From Mortierella sp. BCC40632 (Eukaryota > Mortierellomycota > Mortierellomycetes > Mortierellales > Mortierellaceae), in assembly GCA_011634665.1 (NCBI GenBank), contig WAEK01000015.1:1224501-1288500 (forward strand): a DNA stretch of 64,000 nt, written 5' to 3'. The position numbers and the translations under genes were made by a program. The first letter of the stretch is position 1, and the number at the start of each line of letters is the position of its first letter. The notes below the pieces were generated by a model that was not told where the DNA came from, did no database searches, and worked only from the letters and a program-made list of their open reading frames with translations. Positions 22,127-34,143 of the stretch are shown here, in pieces.

Positions 22127-23445
22127 TCAACTTGATAGACTAGACTCCATCATGGTCAGAAGCATCGATTGACGATCTTGTTCAGACAGAATATGCAAAT
22201 GACGTCTTAAATGACCTCCACTTCGCATGGCCCGCTTCCCCGTTGGGACAGCTGTATTCAATTCCTCCGCTTGGATCATGGCTCGTAAAGCAGGCGCATA
22301 TGTATCAAAGACCACATCCAGATTGAACCGAAGACTCTGAAGTGAGAGTGTATCTTCCAGAGCTGCTCGCATCCGTTGCAGAATCCTAGTTTCGAAAACA
22401 ATGCAAACAGGAAATGAGTTTGTGGGGGAGGACATAATTCTTCACTCCAGGCATAAAAAAGCCTTACATGAAAAGCTCATCATTTTTAGGAACATAGTTA
22501 TCCTCCAAAGACCTCCACGGAGAATCCTCTCGAACAAAACCTTCATCGTCGTAAAAAAGAAGAGGTCCCCGGTAGAGATCACTCCCTTCCTTTTCATTCC
22601 TCCCACCGTCGCCATTTTCCCGTGCATAGTGTTGATTGGACAAGAGTGAATACAACGACTCTGATCCTGCCTCGACAATACTCGCCAGGGCCTGGTCCAT
22701 AGACAAGTGATCATTTCCTGTAGAGGGTCGCTTATAGATAGGAAGATAAGGTGCCAAAACGTCATCCTTGCTTGCTTCAAATTGGTCGACATCATACACC
22801 TAGAATAGATCCAACAAAAAATATATTGGCTTCTTAGTAAACACTGGTCTCTAAAATAGGCAGAATAGGGGGGGGGGGATCTGCTTACCTGGAAAACTCT
22901 ATCTGATTTCATTCGAAGCCCGGAATCAATCAGAGACATGGCCTCGGCATAATTAGCATGGACGTCCATTTGCTCCAGCTCCTGTTCAGGATTAAGTTGA
23001 GCTCGACTCTGTTCTACCTTGGGCGTTGGAGCTGAGGCTGGGACGATTCCCTTGGCACTAATCCGAAGCAATCGCTGTGGTTTTTTCCTGCCCGTTGGTT
23101 GAGGCGATGCAGACGATGATCTTGAACTGACACCACTGCTTCGGTGACTCTGAATATCACTGTTGTTGCCGTCCTTGTGTGTCCCATTGGACTCTACTAT
23201 AGTCTTTTTCTTCCTGCGAACAACTCCAGAGTCGTATTGGAGTTGCATTAAACATTTCCGAAGATCATATCGACACTGTTTAATCAATCCTGTTAAATAC
23301 TCGGCTGAACAAATATAGCCTTCAATCCTGCAGACAGATGAAAGATAATACTGAATCTCGGGTAAACTGGGACGAGAAAACTCCAAGTGTTCCTGAAATC
23401 GTAGCATATCTGTCGGTATCCTTGATGTATCTAACCAGCGAGTGT

Positions 23446-23476
<31 letters not shown>

Positions 23477-26016
23477 GGTATTGCACAAGAGAAACTATTA
23501 AGAATCATACTGCTTTGGACGAGACCTTGATATTTGTTTTCCCCGAAAACAAATAAAAACTCACCATTGCAAGTCATGACAATAGGGCGCTTGCTCTTTG
23601 TGAGCAAAGCTAGAATACTCGTCCAGAATCCCTTGTCTTCTTCAAACAAAATATCGACCTCCTCCAGGAGAATCAACGACTGCCGTGGATTGGTCGTCGA
23701 CAAGAGTGAATATAAATCCGAGAGAGTATCTTCATGATTCGCATCCAATTCAATATCACTCCCTTGCGGGGCATTTTCACCACTTGCACTATTGACGGCT
23801 TCAGAAGAGGCAGAGGCAGATCCTGTTGTCGTAAGGGTATCATCGGTAGGTAGTGACAACACAAACATCCGCCCGTCGCTCTCATCGTCGGTGCCTTCAA
23901 TATCAATATCCTCATCCGTAGCAGCCCCTTCATTTCCATCATCGTCTCTCTCCATGTCCACATCCTGTAATTCTTGAGCTTGTGGTGGAACCTCTTGTCC
24001 CTGTGGACCTGGCTGTTGAGCTTTAGGCTGGAAAAAAGAGAAAAGTGTATTCGATGCTGCTGGAGCTGTGGTTGACTGAGATGCTGATGCTGGGACGGAA
24101 ACCGATGTAGACGCTTGGGGAGTACCAATGGTCTGGCTCTTAGTGAGTACTTCGTGAAGCTCCTCTTTAATATCTGTCTTTCCCGAGACAACATGAACAT
24201 GGTGGTTCTCGGCCATCTCACCGACGAGGCCTAATACTTCTTTCCCTGTTCTTCTCAGGCCAGGATTCACTTCGAATACTTCATAACCACATTCCTCTGC
24301 ACACGCGTAGACTGCTGCTGTTTTCCCGCATCCCGTTGGTCCACTGAGCAAAATAGTGTTGGATCGTATCTCTACTTTCTTTGGCAGTACCCTTGCTTCT
24401 CCAAGGTAGCCGTCCCCATTTTTTCCCCAGGCGGATGAATCCGGTGCCTGACTTAGTCGATGAAACGACGAAGACGATCTGGGTTTCGGGAACAAAGAAT
24501 CTTCATTCCCGCCTTCGCCCTCTGTCTCCTCCCCATAAAAATCGTCCTCATCGTAATAAGTATCGTCCACCACAAAATCATCCAGATCATCCATGTCCCT
24601 TCGTTTCGCCTTTTTGGTCGGTCTTCGTTTTCGTACACCTCCTATAAGCTCTGTATTAATGGCTCCACCTTTCTTGGGATGGTTGGTGGATGAATCTTCT
24701 GGGTTCAGGGACCAGCCTGAGACTTCGAGGCCTCTCAGCCACTCTGTCAAATACTCTGTATAAGCTCGATTTCCTAGAACATCAATGCCTTGACGAGGAC
24801 GGTATTTTTCCGTCCAAAGTTCTCCAACTTTGATTTCTGTAGGCAGCATGGTTTGATCCGACCCATCCTTGTCCATCTTGGTTGACTGAAGAAGCGTGGA
24901 TGCCCATGTCTGTTGCCAAAGCATTTGATTCTCTGCAAGCCGGTGGCACGACACAAACTCACTAGGGTCCGAGTGGGTCGCTAGAAGAGCCTTTTCCTTT
25001 TTGGTAGGTTTGTTCAGTCGGCGTGCCTCGATTCTGTCTGGGAATGCCCTCCATGTAACATCTCTTTCCTTTCCCCAATGAGTCCAACATTCTTTACCGC
25101 GTGGTTTTGAGTTGTATACGGGCGATTGAGCTCCAAGATCAAACTTGGACCGGCACGAATACCATCCATAATGGCTGTGTTGGGGTCGGATGGGCGATTT
25201 GGCATAGCTATTCCAGGTTTCACAAAACTTTTCGACTCTGGGAGAAGAGAGATCAAGGCCACATATCCTGGTAACGACTCCATTGACTGCTTCTAGGGTC
25301 TCTGATCCATGGTATTGTAGGTGCTGATGTGGAAAGAGCGATTCTCTGGAGGTAGTGCTGTAGCGCCTTTGTTGTCTTGGTCCCTCACTAGGATCGCTTT
25401 CTGCCTCTTGAGTAGAGGTGCGTAATTTGGATGCCGCTTTGACCTCCTGGAAGAATCTATGTGTCTCGCCAGACTTGGAGATGTTGGGATCAATGGCGGC
25501 TGGAATGGACGTTGGAGTCGATGGTCCGGAAGAGGTTGTCTCCGAAGACGAGGGCAATGTTGACCCAGTGCCTGTTGACGCTGTCTGGGCTTTATTGGTG
25601 ACCTTTGGCTTCTTGCTCCTCGTTGGTCTGGTGTTGGGTTTACGCGAGCTGTCTGATGCTGCTGCTTCGGCCTCGAGTCTTTTTTTCCGTTCTTCGGGTG
25701 AAAGGAAGAGAGAGAAAACTTGCTTTCGAGGAGCCTCCACGTGCGTCTTTTCAGGTGTAGACTGAGCATCGGACGAGCCTGATGGAACGCGCGCCTCGGT
25801 CACGGGCAAAGGCGTTTCTGCTTCTTGCTCTTGTCCCTGACACTGGCCCTGTCCCTGTCCCTGTCCCTGGTCCTGTCCCTGGTCCTGGTCAAGAATGGTG
25901 GCGTTGGATGGAGACGCTGCTGCCTCTGGGGATGAGGAGGATGGAGCCTCTGATGGGGGTCCATCGGTGGCAGGGGTCTCATGGTGTCCAAGAGATGCAT
26001 GGGCCACGCGGGACAT
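22127..26016 (-). CDS. ELG1: ELG1/ATAD5-type AAA+ clamp-unloader large subunit
   Basis: Four exons (26016-23565, 23430-22889, 22799-22468, 22385-22127) close in frame to about 1,194 aa. The first ~450 residues are low-complexity (Ser/Pro/Thr-rich, and a Gly-Gln-Asp repeat near residue 50). WTEKYRPRQGIDVLGN opens the RFC-like AAA+ module: Walker A GPTGCGKTAAVYACAEE, then a long acidic insertion (~150 residues), Walker B LILLEEVDILFEEDKGFW and ALLTKSKRPIVMTCN. The lid and collar follow (RPSLPEIQYYLSSVC, CRYDLRKCLMQLQYDSG). The EEVDILFEEDKGFW form points to Elg1/ATAD5 rather than RFC1, Rad24 or Ctf18. Elg1-RFC removes PCNA from replicated DNA. The frame is open upstream to 26211, but those codons include a poly-Phe run from a T-tract and no good ATG, so ATG 26016 was chosen. 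Divergent from the RCC1-like gene. Confidence 0.9.
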
Positions 26017-26755
26017 GAGTGAGGCAAATAGAGGATGTAGCAAAGAAAGAGAGAAAGACGGCAGCCTCACGAGGTGGAAAGGATCAAAAAAAAAAAAAAA
26101 AAAGGACGGCATCCTCTCTTCAAGTTTGACTTGATCGCTTTTCGCCACTGAACCACTCACAAGTGCAGTCACTCTGTTTTTTCTGCGCGCTTGACCTTTT
26201 CTTTTTGACACTGTCTGTGAGGATGGCGATGGAAGAATGCATCACATCTCATGCCCTCTTATCCTGGCCATCCTGATCTCTAATGACATCCTCGGCTCGG
26301 GCACAGCATTCAGAGTAATGCGAATAAAGCATGGTGAAGGACCCCATAAGATCGTGACCCAAAGACAGACCCAAGCAAAGGTCTCTTGAAGAGTGGCTCT
26401 TCTTTAGGCCGTGCGCGTGTTCTAGTGCTGCTGCAGGTCCAGCAACAAGCAGCAAACGGGTGTTTTAGTTGTCCAGACAAAGTGTCTTGGCTGCCCAGTA
26501 GAGCGCATGGACTCAACTTGATCCTTTGAGAGAAACAAAAAGAAAAAGAAAAAAAAAAAAGACAGCAGGATGTCTGCTCCTTGACTCTCCTCATCGAGCC
26601 CTTCTCGTCATGATGGTGCAAGACTTGCTCGACGAGGTTTGATTCAAGAAGCAGTCCCCCCCCCCAAGCGACATTCTCGTTGACAAGGGCTCATGCTCTT
26701 GCACACACATTCACAAGTCTTTTACTCTTCCTTTCTTTCTTTCAAAGGCTCATCA
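26017..26755. promoter_or_regulatory. Divergent promoter of ELG1 and RCC1-like genes
   Basis: 739 bases with no convincing gene. A-runs near 26084-26102 and 26549-26560 lie on the ELG1 side and mixed sequence on the other. Confidence 0.45.
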
Positions 26756-27621
26756 ATGTCATTCACCCGCTTGATCCACCTGTCTCTCCAACGAGACATT
26801 GTCAGGCCACTGGTCCTGCGCCCTCGTCTATTCCACAGCTCTGCATTCCAGGCAAAGGCCTCGATTGTCGAATGGGGCTATGGATCGACCAGTCTTAATA
26901 CCTTTGAGAGCGACTCTATCATCCCTGAGGTAACCAAGATCGTTTTGCTGCACAAAAGGGATCTTTGCGCCTTTAATCCTTCTTTCACATGTGCTTCCTG
27001 GTCTGCGGAGCCACCGTTGTTTCTCCTTCCCTTCCGCCTCCCTCCCTTACTCGTGTCTCTCGTCCTACCCTTGATTGACCAACTATACAATACGATCCCT
27101 GTTGATCAACCCGATCTTTTACGTTCCTAGGGACCAAACAAGACCTGGATCGCTGCTGGTGCCTCCCATCGCCTGATCTCGCTCTCGGGTGAGGGTGAGG
27201 CTGGGATCTTGGGCAGTGGCATGAACCACAGTGGACAGCTAGGTAGTGGCTCCCGATCCGACAAGCCCACTTTTAGTGCCATCGATACCTCAGGCATGTC
27301 GATCCTCGGCTTGGCCTGTGGACGCGAACACTCCATGTTGTTGACAAAAACCCAATACGAAGACCCTTCCTCTCTGACACAACCATCCGCCTCCTCCAAG
27401 ACAATCCTCTTTGGATTTGGAAATTCAATGTATGGACAATTGGGTCTTGGGGGATCCAAAGATACTCTACCCGAGGAACTTGCAGGCCAGGGCGTTGCTG
27501 GATTCGTCTTTGAGCCTTCCCCAACAGCCGTGGGGATGCCAGACCAGTCAGAGAGCGTGGTTCAGGTAGAATGTGGATTAGACCATACTGTCGTACGCAC
27601 AGGTATATATTCTTTTCTTTT

Positions 27622-27655
<34 letters not shown>

Positions 27656-28817
27656 TTTGCCTCACCCTGGCTCCCCTGTCTGTGTAAAAATGAGAAAAGG
27701 CAGATCTTTCAGCGGCTATTAACGTGTTTCGTTTGCTGTCTTTCAACTTGTATGTCATCTGATCGGGATGGGGGGATGTGCGTCGTTCAGATCAGGGTAA
27801 CCTGTATGCCATGGGATGGGGCGCAGATGGCCAGCTGGGACTGGGACCAGACTCGAGTTCTGATCGCGCAACTCCTACGCTGATCAAGCGATTGAGTCCC
27901 AAAGGCAATGGAAAAGCTCTTGGTCGCGTCAAGGATATCTCGTCTTCGACCGACTTTACGTTTGCTCTCTTGGAGAACAATGAACTTTGGATCTGGGGCA
28001 ATGCAGAGTATGGCCAGTGCATGGTCAACAAGAAGATCGACAGGGTGAGTCTCTCTTATCCGTTTTTTTCTCCTTCTCTTTCTCCTTCTCCCCCCATCCT
28101 TTCTCCTCTTCCTTATCACATCCTGTGTCAATGACAGAGCACTTTGTGTGAACCAGATCGATCTTGACGGGAGACACTAATATGGTCACCACTCCCCTCC
28201 CTTCCCTTTGCTTCTTCGTCCCCCCCCCGCGGGTCCGTCGACGTACAAATTTTAGATTCTCGAGCCGATGCATATCCCTCACCCGATCCCTGACAATGAA
28301 GTGATTGCATCTGTTGCTGCAGGAGGCACCTTTGGTCTGTTGTTGACACAAAGTGGGAAGGTGTACACCTGTGGATACGGAGCGCTAGGACTTGGTCCAG
28401 ACAAGACACAGATCTTGATGCCGGAGCAAATCGAGTCTCTGTCGGGGATCCGCAAGATCATTGCGAGCACAGACTATGCTGCAGCCATCAACGGCAAGTT
28501 CTTTTTTTTCTAGAGAGCAATTTGTGTTATTTTTGCCCCGGGAATAGGAAATAGAAAGGAGAGAGAAGATAGGGGCAGAGATGTATTAACACTTCCGGGG
28601 TCTTTCATCTCGCGTTGCATCCTTTTTAGACAAGGGTGAACTTTTCACATGGGGTACCTGTGGAAAGACAGGGCGTCTGGGACACGGAGATTTCGAGCAC
28701 TGTTTTGTGCCAAGGCGCGTGGTGATGCCACAGGAGAAGCATGGCAAGGTCATTGTGCATGACGTTGCTCTGGGACAGGATGGAGCTTTGGCCATTGTAG
28801 AGTATGAAGACCAATAA
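26756..28817 (+). CDS. RCC1-repeat protein, probably mitochondrial (RCC1L-like)
   Basis: Five exons (26756-26929, 27131-27602, 27791-28044, 28256-28493, 28630-28817) give 441 aa. The N terminus MSFTRLIHLSLQRDIVRP ... RPRLFHSSA has the Arg/Ser/Leu make-up and the FHSSA end of a mitochondrial presequence. At least six RCC1 blades follow, e.g. GSGMNHSGQLGSG, GFGNSMYGQLGLGG, CGLDHTVVRT, AMGWGADGQLGLGP, WGNAEYGQC, CGYGALGLGP, TWGTCGKTGRLGHGDF. The fold is a seven-bladed propeller; the role may be like human RCC1L in mitochondrial ribosome assembly, but Ran-type exchange cannot be excluded. Intron 4 starts with GC (GCAAGT at 28494). No GT donor keeps the frame into DKGELFTWG. Confidence 0.85.
28494..28629 (+). 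other. GC-AG intron of the RCC1-like gene
   Basis: Frame and domain continuity (ASTDYAAAIN to KGELFTWG) require cutting after G at 28493. The intron then begins GCAAGT and ends TTTTTTAG at 28629. The nearest GT (28499) would put a stop codon two codons into the next exon. Confidence 0.8.
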
Positions 28818-29301
28818 AGTAGAGTCAGGTCGTGTGGAGCTCCCAAGAACACTCGACGAGTTTCTTTTTATTTTCTCGGGAGTATAATGGACAGCCAGTC
28901 GGAAGGACAGTAAGAAGTGGCAAGTAAAAAAAAAAAAAGAGGATTGCCACGCGTTCGTTTCGACAGGATGGAAAATACACAAATGGACGACAACACAGGC
29001 CCTGTTTTATTCTTGGCATTCTGATCCGTCCCAGAGGTCGGGGCAACGTCTTTTTTTCTTTTTCTTTCTTTCTCTGCCAATGAATTCAGAGGAAGGAGAG
29101 TGCGAACGAAAAAGAAGAGAAAAAAAAAAAAAAAAAAAACGTACGACAACTACTGTCCTTCCCCTTTCTTCTCTTCTTGTTCAATTTGACTCTGTGCAGG
29201 GGGAGGAGAGACGTGGAAGTGTGCTCTACACACGGACAGCGGTCGTCTGTCCGTCGTCCACCCAGGCAGACCACGCTGAGCAGAACAGGGGCGAGGAAGG
29301 A

Positions 29302-29336
<35 letters not shown>

Positions 29337-29762
29337 AGCACAGAGTTTGGGCGAGGTCCCAAGACGCTCAAACATACTTAAACCTTGTCCTCCCACACCC
29401 ACACTTTTCACTCTCTCTTCTCTCTCTCTTCCTTCTTGCCATTCTTTCTTTAGTACATCCGCATCCGCATTCACATTTGCATTCGCATTCGCATTCGTGC
29501 CAGTATCCGCCTGAGGCATCAGCAACTCCCTATCCTCCTGCTCCCCCTGCTCCCTCTACGCCAACGCCATTCTTTATTCTTCAGGCCAAGAACCATCTCT
29601 ATCCATCCCCACACCCCAAATCCAGAAGAACACCGACTCTTTTTTTTTTTTTTTTTTTTTTTTCCTCTGTGGGACTGCCGACTCTGTAACGGAGCACACG
29701 ACTACAAAGACACCGTCTCTTTATACTCTTTCTCTCTCTTTTTCTCTTCAACATACTCTCCA
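28818..29762. other. Intergenic: promoter and leader of GID4
   Basis: No gene seen. Contains (GA)n at 29305-29335, a degenerate hexamer array of GCATTC/GCATCC type at 29458-29496 and T-runs near 29641-29663. Confidence 0.5.
29305..29335 (+). repeat. (GA)n microsatellite
   Basis: About 15 GA units in the region between the RCC1-like gene and GID4. Confidence 0.9.
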
Positions 29763-30441
29763 ATGCCAATTATTGCAGAGACCATCCCCGTTATAGCCAT
29801 GGACCGCGATCCCATCTGCACATGTCTCATGTTCACGGGGCTGGACGGTGGCGATGACGGCATCGTTCCCGGAAACAGCCCAGCTCCATTTGACCAGCAC
29901 CGCCCTTCCTGTGCACTTCATGCCAGGAACAGCCTCCACACTGACCAAGACCACAACCAGGACATTGACTCTGAAGACCTCGAGATAATGGCCCTGGGAC
30001 CCCTCTCTGGAGACTCACTCGCACGGTATAAACGACTTCAGCAACGGTGCTTACGGACACGGCAGATGCTCCAGAAGAAGACACGGAGTCTCAGGCCCAT
30101 GGAACCCTTCCCATGCCTTCGACGTATCCCTACGACAACCTCTCATCTCTATCCAGGCAGCCGATTCGAGGGTCAACAATGTTCGGGACATAGCAGCTAT
30201 GTTGTCTCGGTGGATATCAAGGCAAGCACTCCCACTTTCAGTCTTTCACCTTGCACCCTTTGAAGCTTGTAGGATTGTCTTCACCGCAGCAATAGTAGGA
30301 GCCGAAAGGGGAAAGGGGGGGGGGAGGAGCGGGCGGAGAGAGAAACGGCGACTGTTCCCAGGGAGCTTGAGTGTCTGACTCTTTCTCTTGTTGGATATAC
30401 CCGAAATGAGCATTGGTCCTAATACGTCTGTCCTTTTCTTT

Positions 30442-30478
<37 letters not shown>

Positions 30479-30677
30479 CCTTTACTGTTGAATGCAGCAT
30501 GTGGACCTTGCCGAGTCAACACTCTGTGGATACCTTCATATCAAAGGATTGACAGCCGAGTACCCCGAGCTGACGACGTTTTTCGATGCAGAGATCGTCG
30601 GGCTCAAGCATTCGTTTTTCACCAGGAAATGGGATGCAACCGAGGAGATTGACGCAGAGCATTGGGTAAGCCATCTT

Positions 30678-30709
<32 letters not shown>

Positions 30710-31007
30710 TTTTTCTATGTTTCGTCCTTTTTGGCTTAATATGTCAAGCCGCGTTCATAAGCTGGGGTAAAAAAAAAAAAAAAAAAAATCAAGACGGACG
30801 TCCTAAACCGTAAAGAAACACAAAATCCTCACTCGCCCTCACTCTCTTCTCTCATTGTGCATCCAATTTATGATGGCTGTCTGTCTGTGTTGTGCATGTG
30901 TGATGTGGTAGACAAGATTCAAGTCGTTTGAGCGCGTGACCAGTGATACCTATTGGCCTGGAGGGGTTCCTTCCACCATCCATGGATCCCATCTTACCAA
31001 CAGCAAT

Positions 31008-31041
<34 letters not shown>

Positions 31042-31719
31042 CTACCATTACCACTGGCCTGGGCACACGGATGGAGCTGGACTCGGACAAGGGAGCAACG
31101 ACCAAGAGCTATGGTCTAACCCATGGTCAGAATCCCAATGGGATTCCGCAGCCCAACTTTCGAGAGAGCGACGTACTCTTTATGCGATGGAAAGAGCATT
31201 TCCTGGTTCCGGACCATCGAGTCCAAGGTATCAATGGAGCAAGCTTTGCGGGATTCTACTATATCTGCTATAACAAGCGAACTGGGGAGGTAAAAAAAAA
31301 AAAAAAAAAGCCATGCATACGCACACACACGCAACAAAGATAAACACCTGTTTCCTCTGCAAGACCTGGGAGAGTGAAGAAGGGAAAAAAAGGAGGAAGG
31401 GAAATCTAATGCACGAATCTCTCTCTCTCTCTCTCTCTCTCTAAACTAGATCAACGGATACTATTGGCACAAGTCCAGCGAAAAGTAAGCTTTTTACTCT
31501 TCTCCCTTCCCCCACCCTCGTATCGTATTGGCTTCTCTCCGTGCTCCCTGCTCCCTGCTCCCTCCCCTCCCTTGATTCTTGCATCTTCTTTCTGGAACGT
31601 GTGTGTTCTGACGATTATTTATTTTTTTCATCAATCTTGTCTTGCTTTTTAGATTTCAGGAACTGATACTGAAGCACGTAACTGAGAGAAATACCTTTGG
31701 ATCCTTCGAGTTCCGTTAA
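29763..31719 (+). CDS. GID4: GID4/VID24, substrate receptor of the GID (CTLH) ubiquitin ligase
   Basis: Five exons (29763-30221, 30498-30665, 30912-31289, 31450-31484, 31653-31719) give 368 aa. After a ~125-residue variable N terminus, the Vid24 beta-barrel starts: [66 protein letters not shown], then [61 protein letters not shown]. These are the family blocks that bind N-terminal proline degrons, e.g. of gluconeogenic enzymes on glucose return. Odd points: between the tryptophan of DAEHW and the SDVLFMRW block sits a long insertion with an Asn tract of about 12 (AAC repeats, 30999-31040), and intron 1 has a GC donor (GCAAGC at 30222). Confidence 0.95.
30222..30497 (+). other. GC-AG intron of GID4
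   Basis: The conserved join SVDIK-HVDLAES places the donor after 30221. The intron begins GCAAGC and ends AATGCAG, and includes a T-run of about 35. A GT donor upstream would delete the conserved VDIK strand. Confidence 0.75.
30999..31040 (+). repeat. (AAC)n tract encoding poly-Asn inside GID4
   Basis: About 12 AAC/AAT codons in frame within exon 3 of GID4. Confidence 0.9.
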
Positions 31720-31800
31720 AACAATATTAGCATTATTTTTTTTTCATCATTAATCCCTATAGCACTTGATGTTGAGGACAGAGCATTTGTGTGTTTGTGC

Positions 31801-31838
<38 letters not shown>

Positions 31839-33395
31839 TGGTGTCTCATCAAAGGAAAGGATTGGGTTTTCTCCTCTCTCTCTCTCTCTCTTCCTATCAG
31901 CAAATCGCACTGTTATGATCTCCATATGCCCTTTACTCGAAAGGATTCGATATTTTGGTATATTTTCATGGGTAAAGAGCGCTCTTGCAGACTCGGTGTT
32001 ACCTTGACGGACCCTTCTTCTTGTGCGCGCTCGAATTGATTAGTCAATTTCCATACGTCCTCAGGCCGCATCCCTGCCACCACGAGTGCACGTACCTCAA
32101 AATGATGTTTGCTCGGTTGTGGTACTTTCTTACCATGCATAGCCAGCTAATTCAATTTCTTCTCGCGCCTGTTTCTGAGATTCCCCCCATGCATGGGATG
32201 GATTTGTTTTTTGCGTTGTTTTGTTAGATGCCCCAATAGACATTACAAAAGATCTACTGTACTGTATTAACTGTGTACTGTGTATTCTTTTGATATTAGG
32301 AAATGGAGGAATGTTATCCCATTTGACTTTTGAGCGAACAGGGCGCGGTTAACACAGGCCTACCAGAGATACATCTTTTTTTTTTTTTTTTTTCCTCCTT
32401 GTATGCTGTAGCGCTTTTATATTTCTCTTTATTATTATTATTTGGGGGGACCTGGTCCTTCTTCCTCCTTGAACTTATTCTTGGATGGGCATTCATTTTT
32501 TATGACTCTTAGACAAAACATCTCTTTGGTCAATTAAATCCTACAAGGATAATGGCTCCATTCAACATCACAAAGTTGACAAGCATTTCCATATCATGGA
32601 AGGGACTTCGAAACGTTTTTTTTTTTTTTTAGAAAAAAAAAAAAAAAAGCACTCATTCGTGTATTTTGTCCGCGCATCCGTCCTTGTCTGAAGGACATCC
32701 AAGATGAACCAGTTCCCCTTGGTCGGTGCTATCCGACCTCCCGCAGTAGTAGTTCACTTCAGAATTGAAGTGGGTTTCGACTTTACGTGTCCGACTTTAA
32801 ATATTAAAGTTGTAAGTCGATACCCTCTCTATCTCTCTCATCCCTTTTCCTAAGTTAAATGACTGTTCTCTCTCACACAATTGGAGTGCGCCGTCTCTCT
32901 CTAGGACTTGACCATGTCCTATCCAAACTATTCACTTGTTTGTTTGTTTGTTTGTTTTTTTTCGTAGCTCGTAGAAATTCTCTTTTGATGCCATTGTCAT
33001 CCTTCTTCTAAAGCTTCAAGTTTCTTTCCCCCCAAAATGCTACAGTCATTATCATATAATTTTTTTTTCTTTTTATTATTATCGCCATTGATATGCAACT
33101 GTTCTGTATCATAGAGTATCCCTACAACTGACCTTGATCTAACTGTCCAAAGAGATAAAAAAAAACAAGCGTGTTTGTTAGATAACACGTTCTCCTGGAT
33201 TACAATGAATAACTCTGCGCTGGCTGTGAATAGGGGGAGGGGGGAGGGGCATAAGAGAAGTGCACAAAGGCATAGTAGGAGAAAGAGAGGAGGCTCTTTT
33301 TGTTGGCTCAGGGTATTGGGTATGTTGGATCCATGTATGCGTCATAAAGACTAATCGTTATAGCATCATAGCTGACAGGACCTCCTACTCTTTCT

Positions 33396-33429
<34 letters not shown>

Positions 33430-33949
33430 CAGGCTGATCTAATTTCATCCACTGTTGATGGAAAGAAATAATAAAGGTGACAGAGTGCCTCTTTTACCTT
33501 TTGATTTCAAGACACTAGAAAGACGCGAGTATAAAGAGATGAATGGAATGGGGAGGTGGAAGCGGTGGTGGATCTGGAAAGGAGAGAAAGAGAGAGAGAG
33601 CAAGAGAAGCGCGCTGAAAATTTTTAGGCTGTCTTCTCTCTCGTGATCAGGTTATGGCTTGCTCCCCTTAATGAGATCAACTCAAACGGTCTCGGTCTCT
33701 CTCTCTTCCTCAGTCTCTTGTCCATTCACCTCGTTTGGTATGGACTATGGAGTGAGTGAGTAAGAGAGTGAAGCGAGCGAGTGAGTGAGTAGAGAAGTGA
33801 ACAAGTAAATCCCCGGGATGGTGACAGAATAAAGAATAGGCTACCTCATACCTCATGTATTCCTTCGAGTTCTTTTGCTGAGTAAGGCATAAAAAAAAAA
33901 AAAAAAGCGAGCCTCACCAGCCCATGTCTGCGCAAATTATCATTTACTG
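31720..33949. other. Gene-poor region left of the DIRS element
   Basis: 2.2 kb without a convincing gene. It holds a (GT)n tract at 31803-31835 with flanking CT runs, T-runs near 32620 and 33400-33430, a hairpin-rich block at 32748-32822 and GAGT-type repeats near 33750-33790. Short open frames here lack any recognisable motif. Confidence 0.5.
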
Positions 33950-33978
33950 GTATACTTCGCATACGACAGTATGCTTCT

Positions 33979-34023
33979 TAAAGGTGATACGGCCGTCTTT
34001 ATTTGATTGCTAGCAAGTACTAT

Positions 34024-34059
<36 letters not shown>

Positions 34060-34103
34060 ATAAATTTTTTTCTCTGTGTCACTCCTTTCCTCTTTGGCCG
34101 TTT
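33979..34103 (+). repeat. DIRS left inverted terminal repeat
   Basis: Begins TAAAGGTGATACGGCCGTC and includes a T-run of about 29, then ATAAATAAA and CTCTGTGTCACTCC. It matches the reverse complement of 38035-38146. Confidence 0.93.
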
Positions 34104-34143
34104 TTCTTGCTTGCTGGTGATTACCGCTTCAAAATTTCCCAAA

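Noticed and set aside
26017..26211. Upstream extension of the ELG1 frame with KRKGQARRKN and poly-Phe
   Set aside because: It starts at a GTG codon, passes through a homopolymer tract and lacks an ATG in good context, although a missed upstream exon remains possible.
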